Assembly (NCBI GenBank): GCA_019637645.1
Contig: JAHBVH010000072.1
Span: forward strand, 1 to 43,083
Direction of reading: 5' to 3'
Origin: Caldilineaceae bacterium
Lineage (GTDB): Bacteria; Chloroflexota; Anaerolineae; Caldilineales; Caldilineaceae
DNA length: 43,083 bases
The position numbers and the translations under genes were made by a program. Of the stretch, positions 34,091-43,083 are shown in pieces; position 1 is the first letter of the stretch; each line of letters begins with the position of its first letter. Under the pieces are notes generated by a model. It was not told the DNA's origin, made no database searches, and saw only the letters and a list, made by a program, of their open reading frames with translations.

Positions 34091-37000
34091 ATGGCTCTAC
34101 ACTCTCAAGAATTACTCAACGCCATGACTTGGCGCTGCATTGGCCCGTCGCGCGGCGGACGTGTCGTCGCCGTCGCTGGCGATCCGGTCAATCAAGCCGT
34201 TTTTTACTTTGGGGCCGTCGCCGGTGGCGTTTGGAAAACTACCGACGCAGGCACGACTTGGCTGAATATTTCCGATGGCTATTTCCAGAGTTCATCGGTG
34301 GGGGCCATGGCTGTGTCGGAATCTGATCCGAACGTCATCTATGTGGGCATGGGCGAGACCACCATTCGCACTGATGTCTCCTATGGTGATGGTGTCTACA
34401 AATCATTAGATAGTGGCAAAACTTGGGTCCACTGCGGCCTAGCCGATACACGTCACATTGGGCAAATACGGATTCATCCCAAAAATCCCGAGGTTGTCTA
34501 TGTGGCCGCGTTGGGCCATGCCTTTGGCCCGAATGAAGAGCGGGGTGTCTACAAATCGAGCGATGGCGGAAAAACTTGGCGCAAAACGCTTTTCAAAAGC
34601 GACAAAGCCGGGGCCGTTGATCTCACCTTTGATCCCAACAACCCTAGTGTGATCTATGCCAGCATTTGGGAGTGTTATCGCACCTTCTGGGAGATGTCCA
34701 GCGGCGGTCCCGATAGCGGCCTGTGGAAGTCCCTGGATGGTGGCGAAACCTGGACCGAGATCACCCGCGCCAAGGGGCTGCCTCAAACGGGGCTGATTGG
34801 CAAGATTGGCGTTGCCGCTTCACCAGCCAAGGCCGGTCGTGTTTGGGCGTTGATCGAAGCCGTGGAAGACCCCGGCCTCTACCGCTCGGATGACTTTGGC
34901 GAGAGTTGGAGCAAGGTCAGCAGCAAGCAAGAGCTCCGCTATCGTCCCTTTTACTACATGCACATCTACGCCGATCCCCAAGACCCCGAAACGGTCTATA
35001 TTGCCAACCTTGGCTTTTGGAAATCGACCGACGGCGGGCGGAATTGGGATAGTATTCCCACCCCGCATGGAGATAACCACGGCCTTTGGATCGACCCGCG
35101 CAATAATCAGCGGATGATCCAGAGCAACGATGGCGGGGCGAATATTTCGTTTAATGGAGGCGCGACCTTCTCCACCATCTATAACCAGCTAACGTCACAG
35201 TTCTATAACATCTGCACGGACAATCAATTTCCCTACCGCGTCTATGGCACCCAGCAAGACAATTCGAGTGTGAGTGTGCCTAGTAATACCATCGAAGGCA
35301 TTATCCCTTGGGCAGATTGTTATGCGGCTGGGACAGGTGAAAGTGGCTTTATTGTCGCTCACCCCGAGGATTCCAATATTGTCTATGTCGGGGCGGTTGG
35401 CTCTTCCCCGGGCGGCGGTGGCGCGTTGCAACGCTATGACCATCGCACCGGCCACATTCATCTCATCAATGTCAATTCCGAAGCGCATGGCGGCATTGGC
35501 CCTGGCGAGTTAAAGATTCGGTTCCCCTGGACTTATCCGATTCTCTTCTCACCGCATGATTCAAATATTCTCTATGCCGCGGGTAACCAAGTCTTCCGTA
35601 CAACCGACGAAGGGATTACTTGGGAAGCGATCAGCCCCGATCTCACCCGCAATGATCCCGAAAAGCTCAAAGCCTCCGGCGGCCCTATTACCAAAGATAC
35701 CAGCGGTGCCGAACACTATTGCACTATCTCCACTTTGCGCGAATCGGCCCACGAGCCGGGCGTCTTTTGGGCTGGCAGCGACGATGGCTTGGTCCATCTT
35801 TCCCGCGATGGTGGCGCGACTTGGCAGCCAGTCACCCCAGTAGATCTGCCCGAATGGACGCTGATCCGCACGCTGGAACCATCGCCCCATGACCCGGCTA
35901 CTTGCTATTTGGCTGGTACGCGCTACAAATTCGACGATCCCGCCCCCTATCTCTATAAAACTAGCGACTACGGGGCACATTGGACCAAGATCACCGGTGG
36001 GATTCCCGCCGATGATTATGTCCGGGTGATCCGCACAGATCCAGCCCAAGCTGGGCTGCTCTATTGCGGCACCGAGCGGGGCATTTATGTATCGCTGGAT
36101 GATGGTGTCAACTGGCAGCGTTGGGGTGCCAATCTTCCGATTACACCGATCTATGATCTTGTGGTGAAAGAAAATGATCTCGTGGCTGGCACCCATGGCC
36201 GCGGCTTTTGGATCATGGACGATCTTACCCCACTCCATCAATACGTCGCCCAGGATGCCAGTCACCAATCAGCCGCTTCCACCCCCCCCATCCAGCTCTT
36301 TCAACCCCGAACCACCTACCGTATTCTGCCCGATCTTTTTTCCTCCTTTGGTGGCCCTGGCGAAGGCCGCGCCTATGGGCTAGGATTGGGCAAAAGCTCG
36401 ATCATTGATAGCAAAAAGAATGATCACGGCCAACTCGAGTACGCGGTGATCGATGGTGGCAAGGGCGCGCCGCAGGGTGCGGTGATCAATTTCTATCTTG
36501 CCGAAGCACTCGCCCCCGGTACAAAGGCGACTTTGACTTTCTTAGACGAGGCTGGCAGAGTGATTCGTCGCTTTGGCCCCAAACCGGCAACCTATGACAC
36601 GCTGGATGAGAAAGATAAAGCCCTCGATCCTGGCCCGTGGATACCGATCAAGGCGGGCGTCAACCGCTTTGTCTGGGATCTCCGCCACCCTGGCGCAACA
36701 AAGCTCCGTGGCAACCGCCTCGCGGGCGAGGCCAACAACGGTCGCTTTGTCTTGCCAGGGACCTATCAGGTGCGCCTAACCGTCGGCGATACGGTGCTGA
36801 CTCAATCGTTCGCGGTGGTCAACGACCCGCGCGTGACGACGCCCTACGCGGTCTTAGCCGAGCAAGATGCTTTCCTCGCGGCGATCTATGCCAAGTTATC
36901 GGCGGTTTATGAAGGGTTGGCGACGTTGCGGGCCGTGCGCATTCAGGCCCAAGGGTGGGCCGAGCGGCTTGGCAGCCAAAAGAGCAACACCACCGTGGTG

Positions 37001-37303
37001 ACTGCTGTCAATGAACTGGTGCAGAAGCTCGATGCCATTGAAACGGTCTTGATCATACCGGGCGAACACGACGATACCTTTGGCCTCAGTCAGCGTATGC
37101 GGTTAAATTCCAGACTATCAGCGCTGATCCCCATTGTCGGCAGCGCTGATCGGGTGCCGACCAAGCAATCGCGCGCTCTCTTTGAGACGTACGCCGCCCA
37201 AGCTGACGATCAGCTCGGTAATCTCCACGCCTTGCTCAGTGATGATCTCGAAGCCTTGAACAGTTTGATTCAAGACGCCAATATTCCACCGATTGTAGTT
37301 TAG
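34091..37303 (+). CDS. Sortilin/VPS10-like Asp-box beta-propeller protein
   Basis: About 1070 aa from ATG 34091 (AAAGGA eight bases upstream; ATG 34082 is the alternative). It carries roughly ten Asp boxes (S/T-x-D-x-G-x-T-W), for example KTTDAGTTW, KSLDSGKTW, KSSDGGKTW, KSLDGGETW, KSTDGGRNW, RTTDEGITW and LSRDGGATW, which form beta-propellers as in sortilin and sialidases. It opens with TWRCIGPSRGGRVVAVAGDP and ends with a beta-sandwich plus a helical region (about 930-1070). Relatives are usually annotated glycosyl hydrolase, but no sialidase catalytic set is evident. Relatives as I recall them are secreted; this one has no signal peptide. TTGGTC (33941) and TACAAT (33966-33971), 19 bases apart, are a weak promoter. 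Confidence 0.8.
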   Translation: MALHSQELLNAMTWRCIGPSRGGRVVAVAGDPVNQAVFYFGAVAGGVWKTTDAGTTWLNISDGYFQSSSVGAMAVSESDPNVIYVGMGETTIRTDVSYGDGVYKSLDSGKTWVHCGLADTRHIGQIRIHPKNPEVVYVAALGHAFGPNEERGVYKSSDGGKTWRKTLFKSDKAGAVDLTFDPNNPSVIYASIWECYRTFWEMSSGGPDSGLWKSLDGGETWTEITRAKGLPQTGLIGKIGVAASPAKAGRVWALIEAVEDPGLYRSDDFGESWSKVSSKQELRYRPFYYMHIYADPQDPETVYIANLGFWKSTDGGRNWDSIPTPHGDNHGLWIDPRNNQRMIQSNDGGANISFNGGATFSTIYNQLTSQFYNICTDNQFPYRVYGTQQDNSSVSVPSNTIEGIIPWADCYAAGTGESGFIVAHPEDSNIVYVGAVGSSPGGGGALQRYDHRTGHIHLINVNSEAHGGIGPGELKIRFPWTYPILFSPHDSNILYAAGNQVFRTTDEGITWEAISPDLTRNDPEKLKASGGPITKDTSGAEHYCTISTLRESAHEPGVFWAGSDDGLVHLSRDGGATWQPVTPVDLPEWTLIRTLEPSPHDPATCYLAGTRYKFDDPAPYLYKTSDYGAHWTKITGGIPADDYVRVIRTDPAQAGLLYCGTERGIYVSLDDGVNWQRWGANLPITPIYDLVVKENDLVAGTHGRGFWIMDDLTPLHQYVAQDASHQSAASTPPIQLFQPRTTYRILPDLFSSFGGPGEGRAYGLGLGKSSIIDSKKNDHGQLEYAVIDGGKGAPQGAVINFYLAEALAPGTKATLTFLDEAGRVIRRFGPKPATYDTLDEKDKALDPGPWIPIKAGVNRFVWDLRHPGATKLRGNRLAGEANNGRFVLPGTYQVRLTVGDTVLTQSFAVVNDPRVTTPYAVLAEQDAFLAAIYAKLSAVYEGLATLRAVRIQAQGWAERLGSQKSNTTVVTAVNELVQKLDAIETVLIIPGEHDDTFGLSQRMRLNSRLSALIPIVGSADRVPTKQSRALFETYAAQADDQLGNLHALLSDDLEALNSLIQDANIPPIVV

Positions 37304-37313
37304 CTTCTCTTTT

Positions 37314-37395
37314 AACCATAGAACGCGGATAGCGCGGATTTGGCAGACTTGATCCGGTTTCTCCGCCGTATCTGCCAAATTCGCGTTTTATGGTT
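37314..37395. repeat. Nested inverted repeat between convergent genes
   Basis: Outer arms 37314-37329 (AACCATAGAACGCGGA) and 37380-37395 (TTCGCGTTTTATGGTT) match at 14 of 16 positions. Inner arms ATTTGGCAGA (37338-37347) and TCTGCCAAAT (37371-37380) match perfectly. Position between two convergent genes suits a bidirectional terminator; the nested form suggests a dispersed element. Confidence 0.6.
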
Positions 37396-37427
37396 CGCCC
37401 AAACGTTACCAACGCGGCCATAGGTGG

Positions 37428-38369
37428 TTATGTTAACGGGATGGCAAAGCGTTCGGCAGCCTGTTGAACGGTGGCGAGTAGACTTTCGCCCATGGCCCGT
37501 AGATTGTGGTTCTGCTCTAATGCGCGGCTGCGACAGGCGGTGGTGATCGGGACACCCCGCTGCTGGATCAACCATTTGGCCGACGCTGGATATTGCAGGC
37601 TGACGTTGGCTTCCCAAAGAGTCAACAACCACTGCACCGCCTGTGCTTCGGCTGGCTGGCTGGCATAGTTGGCACAGAGCCACGTGAAAAATTCCGGGTA
37701 GACATTGGCGGCAATGGGGGAGATCCCTGCCGCACCGGCTTGTAACGAGACGAGGGCACTTTGGGTGTTGGCATTGTAAAGCTGCAAGGCCGATCCCGCT
37801 AGTTGCTCCAACTTGGCGCGGATGGCGGCTGGATCACAAGTCGTGTCTTTGAGGTAGGCAAAGCGCCCTGTTTCTGCGGCCCACTTGGTCAATGCTGAGG
37901 AAAAAAGGCGATGATAGGGGCTAGGACATTCGTATAGCCCGAGCGTAGTCGAACCGGTGAGCGCCAATAGTGTCTCCAAATGGGCCAACAAGGTTCCATC
38001 ACTTTCCGGCGCGGCGACCAGTTGGTTGGGCATCAACACCACGGCCTGCACCCCACCATCGGCAACCTGACGAATGAACGCCGCTTGCGTGGACAGGGAA
38101 CCACCAAAGGTGCCGGTCGCGACGATAGGGACCCGCCCCGCGACGCGCCGGACAACTCGATCAATTAACGCCAAGCGTTCATCTGGTTGGAGGTTATACA
38201 TTTCACTCGAGCCACAACAGGCAAAGAGCCCCGCTGCCCCCGCTTGCAAATACCACTCGGTGAGCGCGTCCACACCATGCCAGTCGATTTGACCATCCTC
38301 ATGGAAGGCCGTTAGCATCACCGGCCAGAGGCCGCCCGGCAACTTACTATCCGGTAAATTTTGTTCCAT
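37428..38369 (-). CDS. DapA/NanA-family lyase
   Basis: 313 aa, a class-I aldolase of the dihydrodipicolinate synthase / N-acetylneuraminate lyase family (TIM barrel, Schiff-base lysine). FACCGSSEMYNLQPDER (about 49-65) is the GTTGE-like substrate loop, LYECPSPYH near 145 contains the Tyr position, and AYLKDTTCD carries the Schiff-base K164. The substrate loop and YECP differ from canonical DapA (GTTGE, YNVP), so it is more likely a keto-acid or sugar-acid lyase than the lysine enzyme. ATG 38369 is preferred, with AGGAAA upstream; an in-frame start at 38408 would add 13 residues. No biosynthetic partners adjacent. Confidence 0.85.
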   Translation of the reverse strand: MEQNLPDSKLPGGLWPVMLTAFHEDGQIDWHGVDALTEWYLQAGAAGLFACCGSSEMYNLQPDERLALIDRVVRRVAGRVPIVATGTFGGSLSTQAAFIRQVADGGVQAVVLMPNQLVAAPESDGTLLAHLETLLALTGSTTLGLYECPSPYHRLFSSALTKWAAETGRFAYLKDTTCDPAAIRAKLEQLAGSALQLYNANTQSALVSLQAGAAGISPIAANVYPEFFTWLCANYASQPAEAQAVQWLLTLWEANVSLQYPASAKWLIQQRGVPITTACRSRALEQNHNLRAMGESLLATVQQAAERFAIPLT

Positions 38370-38464
38370 CGGTTTCCTATATTCTTCTGACCACGCGCCT
38401 GTTGACACGCCACCGCTTCCTGTCCGGCCAGGTGGTGGGCCTGCTCATAGGCTTGACCGCGGTG

Positions 38465-38944
38465 TTAGCTTGATTGATGAGATGAGGCAAGGGTGACGGC
38501 CATGAGCGTCACTACTTCGCCGCGATAGGTGAGATCTGTTTGCGCAACCCACCCCAAGCGTGCATAGAGTCGCTGTTGATCGGGGGTGATCAAATAGAGG
38601 GTCGGTAAGCCTAGTTTTTGGGCGACGACCTTGGCCTGGGTCACCAAGGCACTGGCGACACCCCGTTGGCGGTAGGGGGGCGCGACATAGACGCTCGCCA
38701 GAAAGGGCGTTAGCTGGGGGTGCGTTTGTAGATCATTGACCACGAGCGCCACCGAGCCAAGCACGGTAGCTTTTTCTAGGGCAATCAGGGTCATAGGAAT
38801 GCCTGGTCGCCCGATGTGGTGGCCAAGCCGTTCGGCCCGTTGGCTAACTGTGTCCCCCGGGTTCAAATGGCCCCATTCCTCATGCTGCCAGTGGGCCAAG
38901 GTCGGAATATGTTGGGGATGATCAACGAGATAGGCAATATCCAT
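38465..38944 (-). CDS. GNAT family N-acetyltransferase
   Basis: 159 aa from ATG 38944. The GNAT acetyl-CoA motif A is ASVYVAPPYRQRGVASALVTQAKVVAQKLG (RQRGVA at about 92-97), and motif B is LYLITPDQQRLYARLGW. An upstream in-frame ATG at 39097 would add 51 low-complexity residues, so I use 38944. The acceptor is unknown. It is transcribed in the same direction as the DapA-like gene, which begins 95 bases downstream, and may share its transcript. Confidence 0.82.
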   Translation of the reverse strand: MDIAYLVDHPQHIPTLAHWQHEEWGHLNPGDTVSQRAERLGHHIGRPGIPMTLIALEKATVLGSVALVVNDLQTHPQLTPFLASVYVAPPYRQRGVASALVTQAKVVAQKLGLPTLYLITPDQQRLYARLGWVAQTDLTYRGEVVTLMAVTLASSHQSS

Positions 38945-39341
38945 GATGAGTGGCTCTCTTGGTGACAATTGAAGCAGGCATTGCGCATGAACCGCATTGT
39001 AGGGCCTCTGCCGGGCTGCTTTCCCGCTGCCTACACCTGATGTAGGTCTTTGGGCCAAGTTTGCCCGCCAAAAGTTGACAGATGTGCGGATAGACAAGCG
39101 GCGTGCCGAAATTGTACTGCTAAACCTGTTGCCGTTTTAGCAAGATATTCTATTCAATCGTATAATCTACCCTACGCCCCTAGCAATAGACAAATTAGAC
39201 CACTTTTGTCGATAGCCTGCATGGCTATCCTGATCGACGCCGGAGCCCATGGGGCGCGGCATCGTACGTGTTCTGGGAAACGCCAGGTGCCACGGCGTTC
39301 AAAGTGTAAACTCCTTTCCAGATGCTAAGAGGTCGCTACGC
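38945..39341 (+). promoter_or_regulatory. Divergent region with promoter for the response regulator
   Basis: TTAGCA (39137-39142), an 18-base spacer and a perfect TATAAT (39161-39166) point right toward the response-regulator gene, leaving a leader of about 170 bases. No gene or clear structure in the remainder. Confidence 0.5.
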
Positions 39342-39773
39342 ATGATGTCCAGGAAATCGATTCATATTCTATTAGTTGAAGATGATCCCATCGATGCTGA
39401 ACATATTCTCCGCATCTTCAAGCGTGCGCAAATTGATAACCCCTATACCCATGTCGTCGATGGCGTCGAAGCGTTGCATGCCCTGCGCGGTGAGCGGGGC
39501 TATGAAGCGATTCCGAAGCCCTATATCATTCTCTTGGATATTAATATGCCGCGGATGAATGGCCTAGAGTTGCTCAGTGCCTTGCGGCGCGATCCGGCGT
39601 TGAAACAAAGTGTGGTCTTTATCCTCACCACCTCCAACCGCGATGCGGATATTACCGCCGCGTATAACAAGCAAATTGCTGGCTATCTCCTCAAATCTAA
39701 GGTCAGTGAAGATTTCTTGGATTTTATCAAGCTGCTCAATCTCTATCGCGTGATGATCGAGATGCCCGGCTAG
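39342..39773 (+). CDS. Single-domain response regulator (CheY/Rcp1-like)
   Basis: 143 aa, a receiver domain only. The acidic pocket is D14/D15 (LVEDDPIDAE), the phospho-acceptor D66 (LLDINMPRMNG), the switch Thr in FILTTS (96-97) and the conserved Lys K118 (GYLLKSK). The EDDPIDAEHILRIFKR start and LLDINMPRMNG place it with Rcp1-type regulators that work with phytochrome-like or hybrid kinases. No kinase is adjacent, so the partner is elsewhere. GAGG precedes ATG 39342; upstream in-frame starts add only random sequence. It converges on the opp genes with 12 bases between stops and no terminator seen. Confidence 0.88.
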   Translation: MMSRKSIHILLVEDDPIDAEHILRIFKRAQIDNPYTHVVDGVEALHALRGERGYEAIPKPYIILLDINMPRMNGLELLSALRRDPALKQSVVFILTTSNRDADITAAYNKQIAGYLLKSKVSEDFLDFIKLLNLYRVMIEMPG

Positions 39774-39785
39774 GCTGCGCTCGGT

Positions 39786-40841
39786 TTAGACGGCGCCGAC
39801 CAAGGAAAGTTCATTGGCGAAGTGACAGGCTGCCCAATGGCCGGGTTTGACCTCTTGCAGCGGTGGCTCTGCCTGGGTACAGAGATCCTTCGCATAGTTA
39901 CAGCGGGGGTGAAAGTAGCAGCCACTGGGGGGACGGGCTGGGTTGGGTACATCGCCTTCCAGAATGATGCGCGCCCGTTTGGCGCGCGGGTCCGGCTTGG
40001 GAATGGCCGATAAGAGTGCTTCGCTGTAGGGATGGAGCGGATTGTTAAAGAGTTCACGCGTGGGGGCCAGTTCCACAATCTTGCCAACATACATTACCGC
40101 GACCTGATCACAGATATGTTTGATCACGCTCATGTTGTGGGCAATAAAGAGATAGGTGAGATCGAATTGCGCTTGCAGATCGCTGATCAGATTGAGCACT
40201 TGGGCCTGGACGGACACATCTAGCGCCGATACGGGCTCATCCAACACAATAAACTGGGGATGTAACGCCAACGCCCGTGCTAACCCGATCCGTTGGCGTT
40301 GGCCGCCACTAAAGGCATGAGGGTAGCGATTCATGTGTTCGGGGCTCAACCCCACCGCGCGCAATAACTGCCCCACTCGCTCATTTAACTCCTTACCACT
40401 CGCCACCTTGTTGATCACCAACGGCTCGCCCACGATTTGGCGCAACGTCAGCCGTGGGTTGAGCGATGAATAGGGATCTTGGAACATGATCTGCATATGA
40501 CGCCGAACCGTCCGCATTTGCGCGGGGGCCAGGTCGTTAATCTGGGTGGCACCTTCGGCTGGATCATAGAGGATGATCTCACCCCCTGTGGCATCCAACA
40601 GCCGAATAATGCAACGGCCCGTGGTGCTCTTGCCACAGCCGCTTTCGCCCACCAGGCCAAAGGTTTCGCCGCGGCGGATGGCAAAGCTGACCCCATCCAC
40701 GGCCTTGACATGGCCCACGGTGCGCTTCAAAAAGCCCCGCTTAATGGGAAAATGCATTTTGAGATCCTTGACCTCCAACAGGAGTTTATCGGCGGGGAGG
40801 CGTGTCGGCTGTTCGCCATTGGGTTCAGTTCGATTCGTCAT
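39786..40841 (-). CDS. Oligopeptide/dipeptide ABC transporter ATPase (OppF/DppF-like)
   Basis: 351 aa from ATG 40841 (GGAGAG upstream; a GTG at 40862 is possible). Walker [10 protein letters not shown], signature [15 protein letters not shown], Walker [13 protein letters not shown] and a switch His in IAHNM are all present. The C-terminal oligopeptide-transporter extension has the Cys-rich segment [14 protein letters not shown], seen in this family and linked to an Fe-S cluster. It energises import of peptides or similar solutes. Last gene of the opp operon; it starts 45 bases after the OppD-like stop. Confidence 0.92.
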   Translation of the reverse strand: MTNRTEPNGEQPTRLPADKLLLEVKDLKMHFPIKRGFLKRTVGHVKAVDGVSFAIRRGETFGLVGESGCGKSTTGRCIIRLLDATGGEIILYDPAEGATQINDLAPAQMRTVRRHMQIMFQDPYSSLNPRLTLRQIVGEPLVINKVASGKELNERVGQLLRAVGLSPEHMNRYPHAFSGGQRQRIGLARALALHPQFIVLDEPVSALDVSVQAQVLNLISDLQAQFDLTYLFIAHNMSVIKHICDQVAVMYVGKIVELAPTRELFNNPLHPYSEALLSAIPKPDPRAKRARIILEGDVPNPARPPSGCYFHPRCNYAKDLCTQAEPPLQEVKPGHWAACHFANELSLVGAV

Positions 40842-40886
40842 GCAGCTACTCTCCGTATGCACAGCTTTTTCTGGGCTCGCACTGCT

Positions 40887-41951
40887 CTAAGCGCTGGTGG
40901 CGACGGCGGCACCTTGCCGGACGCGCTCGTCGTAGAGAAGACAACGCACAGACTGTGCCGCGCTGCCTTGTGGATCGGCGTTCAGGGTGATCATGGTTGG
41001 CTCAATCCGATTACAGACCCCAGGCATAAACTCGGGGCAGCGGGGATGGAAAGGGCAACCCAACGGCACAACCGATGGATCGGGCACATTCCCCCGAATG
41101 ACCTCCAGTCGTTCCCGCGTTTCATCGGTTAGGCGGGGGATCGAGCGCAGAAGGGCCTTGGTATAGGGATGCTTGGGCGCATAAAAAGCTGTGTCAACAT
41201 CACACTTCTCCACGACTTTGCCCAGATACATCACTGCGACTTCATCGCACATTTCGGCTACTACCCCTAGGTCGTGGGTGATAAAGATAATGCTCATCTC
41301 ACTCGCGGCCTGCAACTCTTGCATCAGATCCAAGATCTGCGCTTGGGTGGTGACATCCAAGGCGGTGGTCGGTTCATCGGCAATCAACAACGTTGGATTA
41401 CAGCTCAGGGCAATGGCAATCATCACCCGCTGGCGTTGGCCGCCACTCAATTGGTGGGGGTAACTGTCGAAGATTCGGTTAGGTTCGGGCAGGTGGACCT
41501 TGGCGAGGGCTTCTTCGGCCAATGCCCGCGCGGCCTCTTTGGTCACATTTTGGTGGATGGTAATCGCTTCGAGTAGATGGCTGCCCACGGTGTATAGGGG
41601 ATCTAAAGAAGTCATGGGCTCTTGAAAGATCATGGCGATCTCATTTCCCCGAATGGCGCGCATCGCGCTGCCGCGTGGCTGGAGGCTGGTAATATTGATC
41701 GCCTCTTGTTGCCCGCCATGGCGTCGGTGGTAGGTGATCGTGCCTTGGGTCATGCGGCCACGGCTCGGCAGCATGTTCATAATGCACTGGGCTGTCACAC
41801 TTTTGCCACAGCCACTTTCCCCAACAATGCCTAATACCTGACCACGCCGTACGGTGAAGTTCACGCCCGATAGCGCACGGGTGACACCACTTTCCGTCAC
41901 AAAGTGCGTATGGAGATCCTTGACTTGTAAAATAATGTCGTGATTGGTCAT
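40887..41951 (-). CDS. Oligopeptide/dipeptide ABC transporter ATPase (OppD/DppD-like)
   Basis: About 354 aa. Walker [10 protein letters not shown], signature [15 protein letters not shown], Walker [13 protein letters not shown], switch His ITHDLGVV, and the C-terminal [15 protein letters not shown] cysteines of the family. I place the start at ATG 41951 (ATG 41954 just before; a TTG at 41975 is the longest option). Upstream ribosome sites are weak, so the start is uncertain by up to eight codons. It lies about 26 bases after the permease stop and pairs with the OppF-like ATPase. Confidence 0.92.
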   Translation of the reverse strand: MTNHDIILQVKDLHTHFVTESGVTRALSGVNFTVRRGQVLGIVGESGCGKSVTAQCIMNMLPSRGRMTQGTITYHRRHGGQQEAINITSLQPRGSAMRAIRGNEIAMIFQEPMTSLDPLYTVGSHLLEAITIHQNVTKEAARALAEEALAKVHLPEPNRIFDSYPHQLSGGQRQRVMIAIALSCNPTLLIADEPTTALDVTTQAQILDLMQELQAASEMSIIFITHDLGVVAEMCDEVAVMYLGKVVEKCDVDTAFYAPKHPYTKALLRSIPRLTDETRERLEVIRGNVPDPSVVPLGCPFHPRCPEFMPGVCNRIEPTMITLNADPQGSAAQSVRCLLYDERVRQGAAVATSA

Positions 41952-41977
41952 CATGTCGTTTATCGAATCGGTCAACC

Positions 41978-43083
41978 TTAAATTGCAAAAGGATCGGCGG
42001 CATCGCGGATACCATCGCCGACAAAGTTAAAGCTCAAGACGGCCATAATCACAAAGAGCCCTGGGAGCATGAGCCACGGTTTTTTGACCACAACGCTGAC
42101 GGTCTGGGCATCTTGTAAGAGCGTCCCCCAACTGACTGCCGGGGGCAGGATGCCCAAGCCCAGAAAGCTCAGCGCCGTCTCGCCGAGGATCATGCCCGGA
42201 ATGGCTAAGGTTGCCACCACAATGATATGGCTCAACGCATTGGGCAACATGTGAATTAGGATAATCCGCGCATGGTTGGCGCCCGCCGCCTTCGCCGCCG
42301 CGGCAAAATCCATCTCGCGATAGGCCAAGACCTTGGCGCGCACTTGGCGGGCCAAACTCGTCCAGCCAATCAAAGACAAAATAATCGAGATAAAGAAGAA
42401 GCGCATGGTGTTGGTCATGTCTGCGGGGAGCGCGGCAGCAAAGGCCGCCCATAGCGCAATGCTGGGAAAGGACATGAGCAGTTCAGTCACGCGTTGGATG
42501 ATCGTATCGACGACCCCGCCAAAGTAGCCGGAGACCGTGCCCAACACCGAACCAAAGAGAATTGTCAAGGTGATGCCGATCAGCCCAACGGTCATGGAGA
42601 CACGCCCGCCATAGATAATGCGCGAGACCATGTCGCGGCCATTGCGATCCGTACCCAACAGAAAGGCGGTGCCAGGTTCTGCCACGCCATAGAAGTGGCG
42701 ATCGCTCTCGATCAAGCCAAAGAGCTTATAGGGCTTGCCTTTGACAAAAAATTCCAAGGGGTAGCGCTGGCTTTTATCGTCTTCATGCAGCCAATCCAAA
42801 TTCACCGTGTCCAGGGTGGTGCTGGTGCCATAGACAAAGGGGCGCAGGTGAAAATTCCCTTCATCGTCAAGAAAGCGTGGCAGTTGGGGGGGGCGGGCGA
42901 CAAAGTTTTCGTCGGAGTAGAGATGGTCATAGGGCGCAAAAAATTCGGCAAAGATAATGACCACATAGATGATGATCAGCACGATGGCACCTGCCACCGC
43001 CAGCCGATTGCGCAGAAAACGTCGCCACATGAGCCGCCCAATCGAAAGCTGACCCACATCACCCGTTACGTTGGCCGCTTGGG
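41978..43083 (-). CDS. Oligopeptide ABC transporter permease OppC/DppC-like (runs off right edge)
   Basis: At least 368 residues. After a first membrane segment (LAVAGAIVLIIIYVVIIFAEFFAPY) there is a long extracellular insert, then FLLGTDRNGRDMVSRIIYGGRVSMTVGLIGI and the EAA loop AYREMDFAAAAKAAGANHARIILIHMLPNAL that docks the ATPases. FLGLGILPPAVSWG is typical of OppC. The insert after segment one is longer than in E. coli OppC. The frame stays open to the last base of the window (...ANVTGDVGQLSIGR), so the true start is outside. A GTG at 43057 lies within this frame. Substrate-binding protein and OppB-like permease should be just upstream. Confidence 0.9.
   Translation of the reverse strand, partial: QAANVTGDVGQLSIGRLMWRRFLRNRLAVAGAIVLIIIYVVIIFAEFFAPYDHLYSDENFVARPPQLPRFLDDEGNFHLRPFVYGTSTTLDTVNLDWLHEDDKSQRYPLEFFVKGKPYKLFGLIESDRHFYGVAEPGTAFLLGTDRNGRDMVSRIIYGGRVSMTVGLIGITLTILFGSVLGTVSGYFGGVVDTIIQRVTELLMSFPSIALWAAFAAALPADMTNTMRFFFISIILSLIGWTSLARQVRAKVLAYREMDFAAAAKAAGANHARIILIHMLPNALSHIIVVATLAIPGMILGETALSFLGLGILPPAVSWGTLLQDAQTVSVVVKKPWLMLPGLFVIMAVLSFNFVGDGIRDAADPFAI

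Noticed and set aside
1..43083. CRISPR arrays, tRNA or rRNA genes, transposases, phage genes
   Set aside because: No regularly spaced repeats, cloverleaf sequences, transposase motifs or phage structural proteins were recognised.

Overview
The window looks like a chromosomal segment of a Chloroflexota bacterium (Anaerolineae, Caldilineae or Herpetosiphon-like). This is inferred from a moderately high GC content, the ClpC N-terminus, a secreted gingipain-like protease ending in an LPLV-type tail, very large SH3b, M23 and PGRP wall proteins, and a baeRF-family protein. I see no tRNA, rRNA, CRISPR array, transposase or prophage core genes. It reads as ordinary chromosome carrying several accessory islands.

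Layout. 10-2747 (+): an FMN/Fe-S glutamate-synthase-like protein and a GlnT/GMAS-type glutamine synthetase, probably the end of a glutamate or N-methylglutamate operon that begins outside the window. 2818-9507 (-): a tightly overlapping six-gene operon reading pqqD-like RRE protein, HprK-like kinase, three glycosyltransferases and an ABC exporter. It resembles a peptide (RiPP-like) or cell-surface modification system, but I recognise no cyclase and no separate precursor gene. 9738-9843: a good sigma70-type promoter followed at once by a 20-bp hairpin and a T tract, a candidate small RNA or attenuator, in front of a membrane-anchored SUMF1-fold protein (10009-11538). 11704-12570: a CysQ/IMPase phosphatase. 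13065-20276: two very large paralogous proteins without signal peptides. Each has a clan GH-A-like barrel followed by wall-active modules (SH3b x4 plus M23, or Ig-like plus three PGRP/amidase_2 repeats plus a CWB2-like end). The second overlaps scpA by four bases. 21822-25867: a baeRF/VLRF1-type translation factor homologue, a 46-codon leader ORF and ClpC. 26237-28813: DUF1294 protein, a 48-aa membrane peptide and a TIGR03960-type radical SAM protein. 29140-33159: a secreted C25 protease. 33453-37303: a GIY-YIG domain protein and a signal-less sortilin-like Asp-box protein. 37428-39773: a DapA-family lyase, a GNAT and a CheY-like regulator. 39786 to the right edge (-): an Opp/Dpp transporter operon (ATPases F and D, then permease C, which runs off the window).

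The most likely under-described system is the RRE/kinase/glycosyltransferase/exporter operon. Its PqqD-like protein carries a C-terminal tail (PTLxxFxDM...LLLIDPIHEV...GWP) that looks like a lasso-type leader, so the recognition domain may carry its own leader or substrate. The second is the pair of signal-less barrel plus wall-hydrolase proteins, one of them translationally coupled to a chromosome-segregation gene. Several palindromic elements occur between genes; one sequence (AGACCTGACAGG / CCTGTCAGGTCT) occurs twice and is probably a dispersed genomic repeat.
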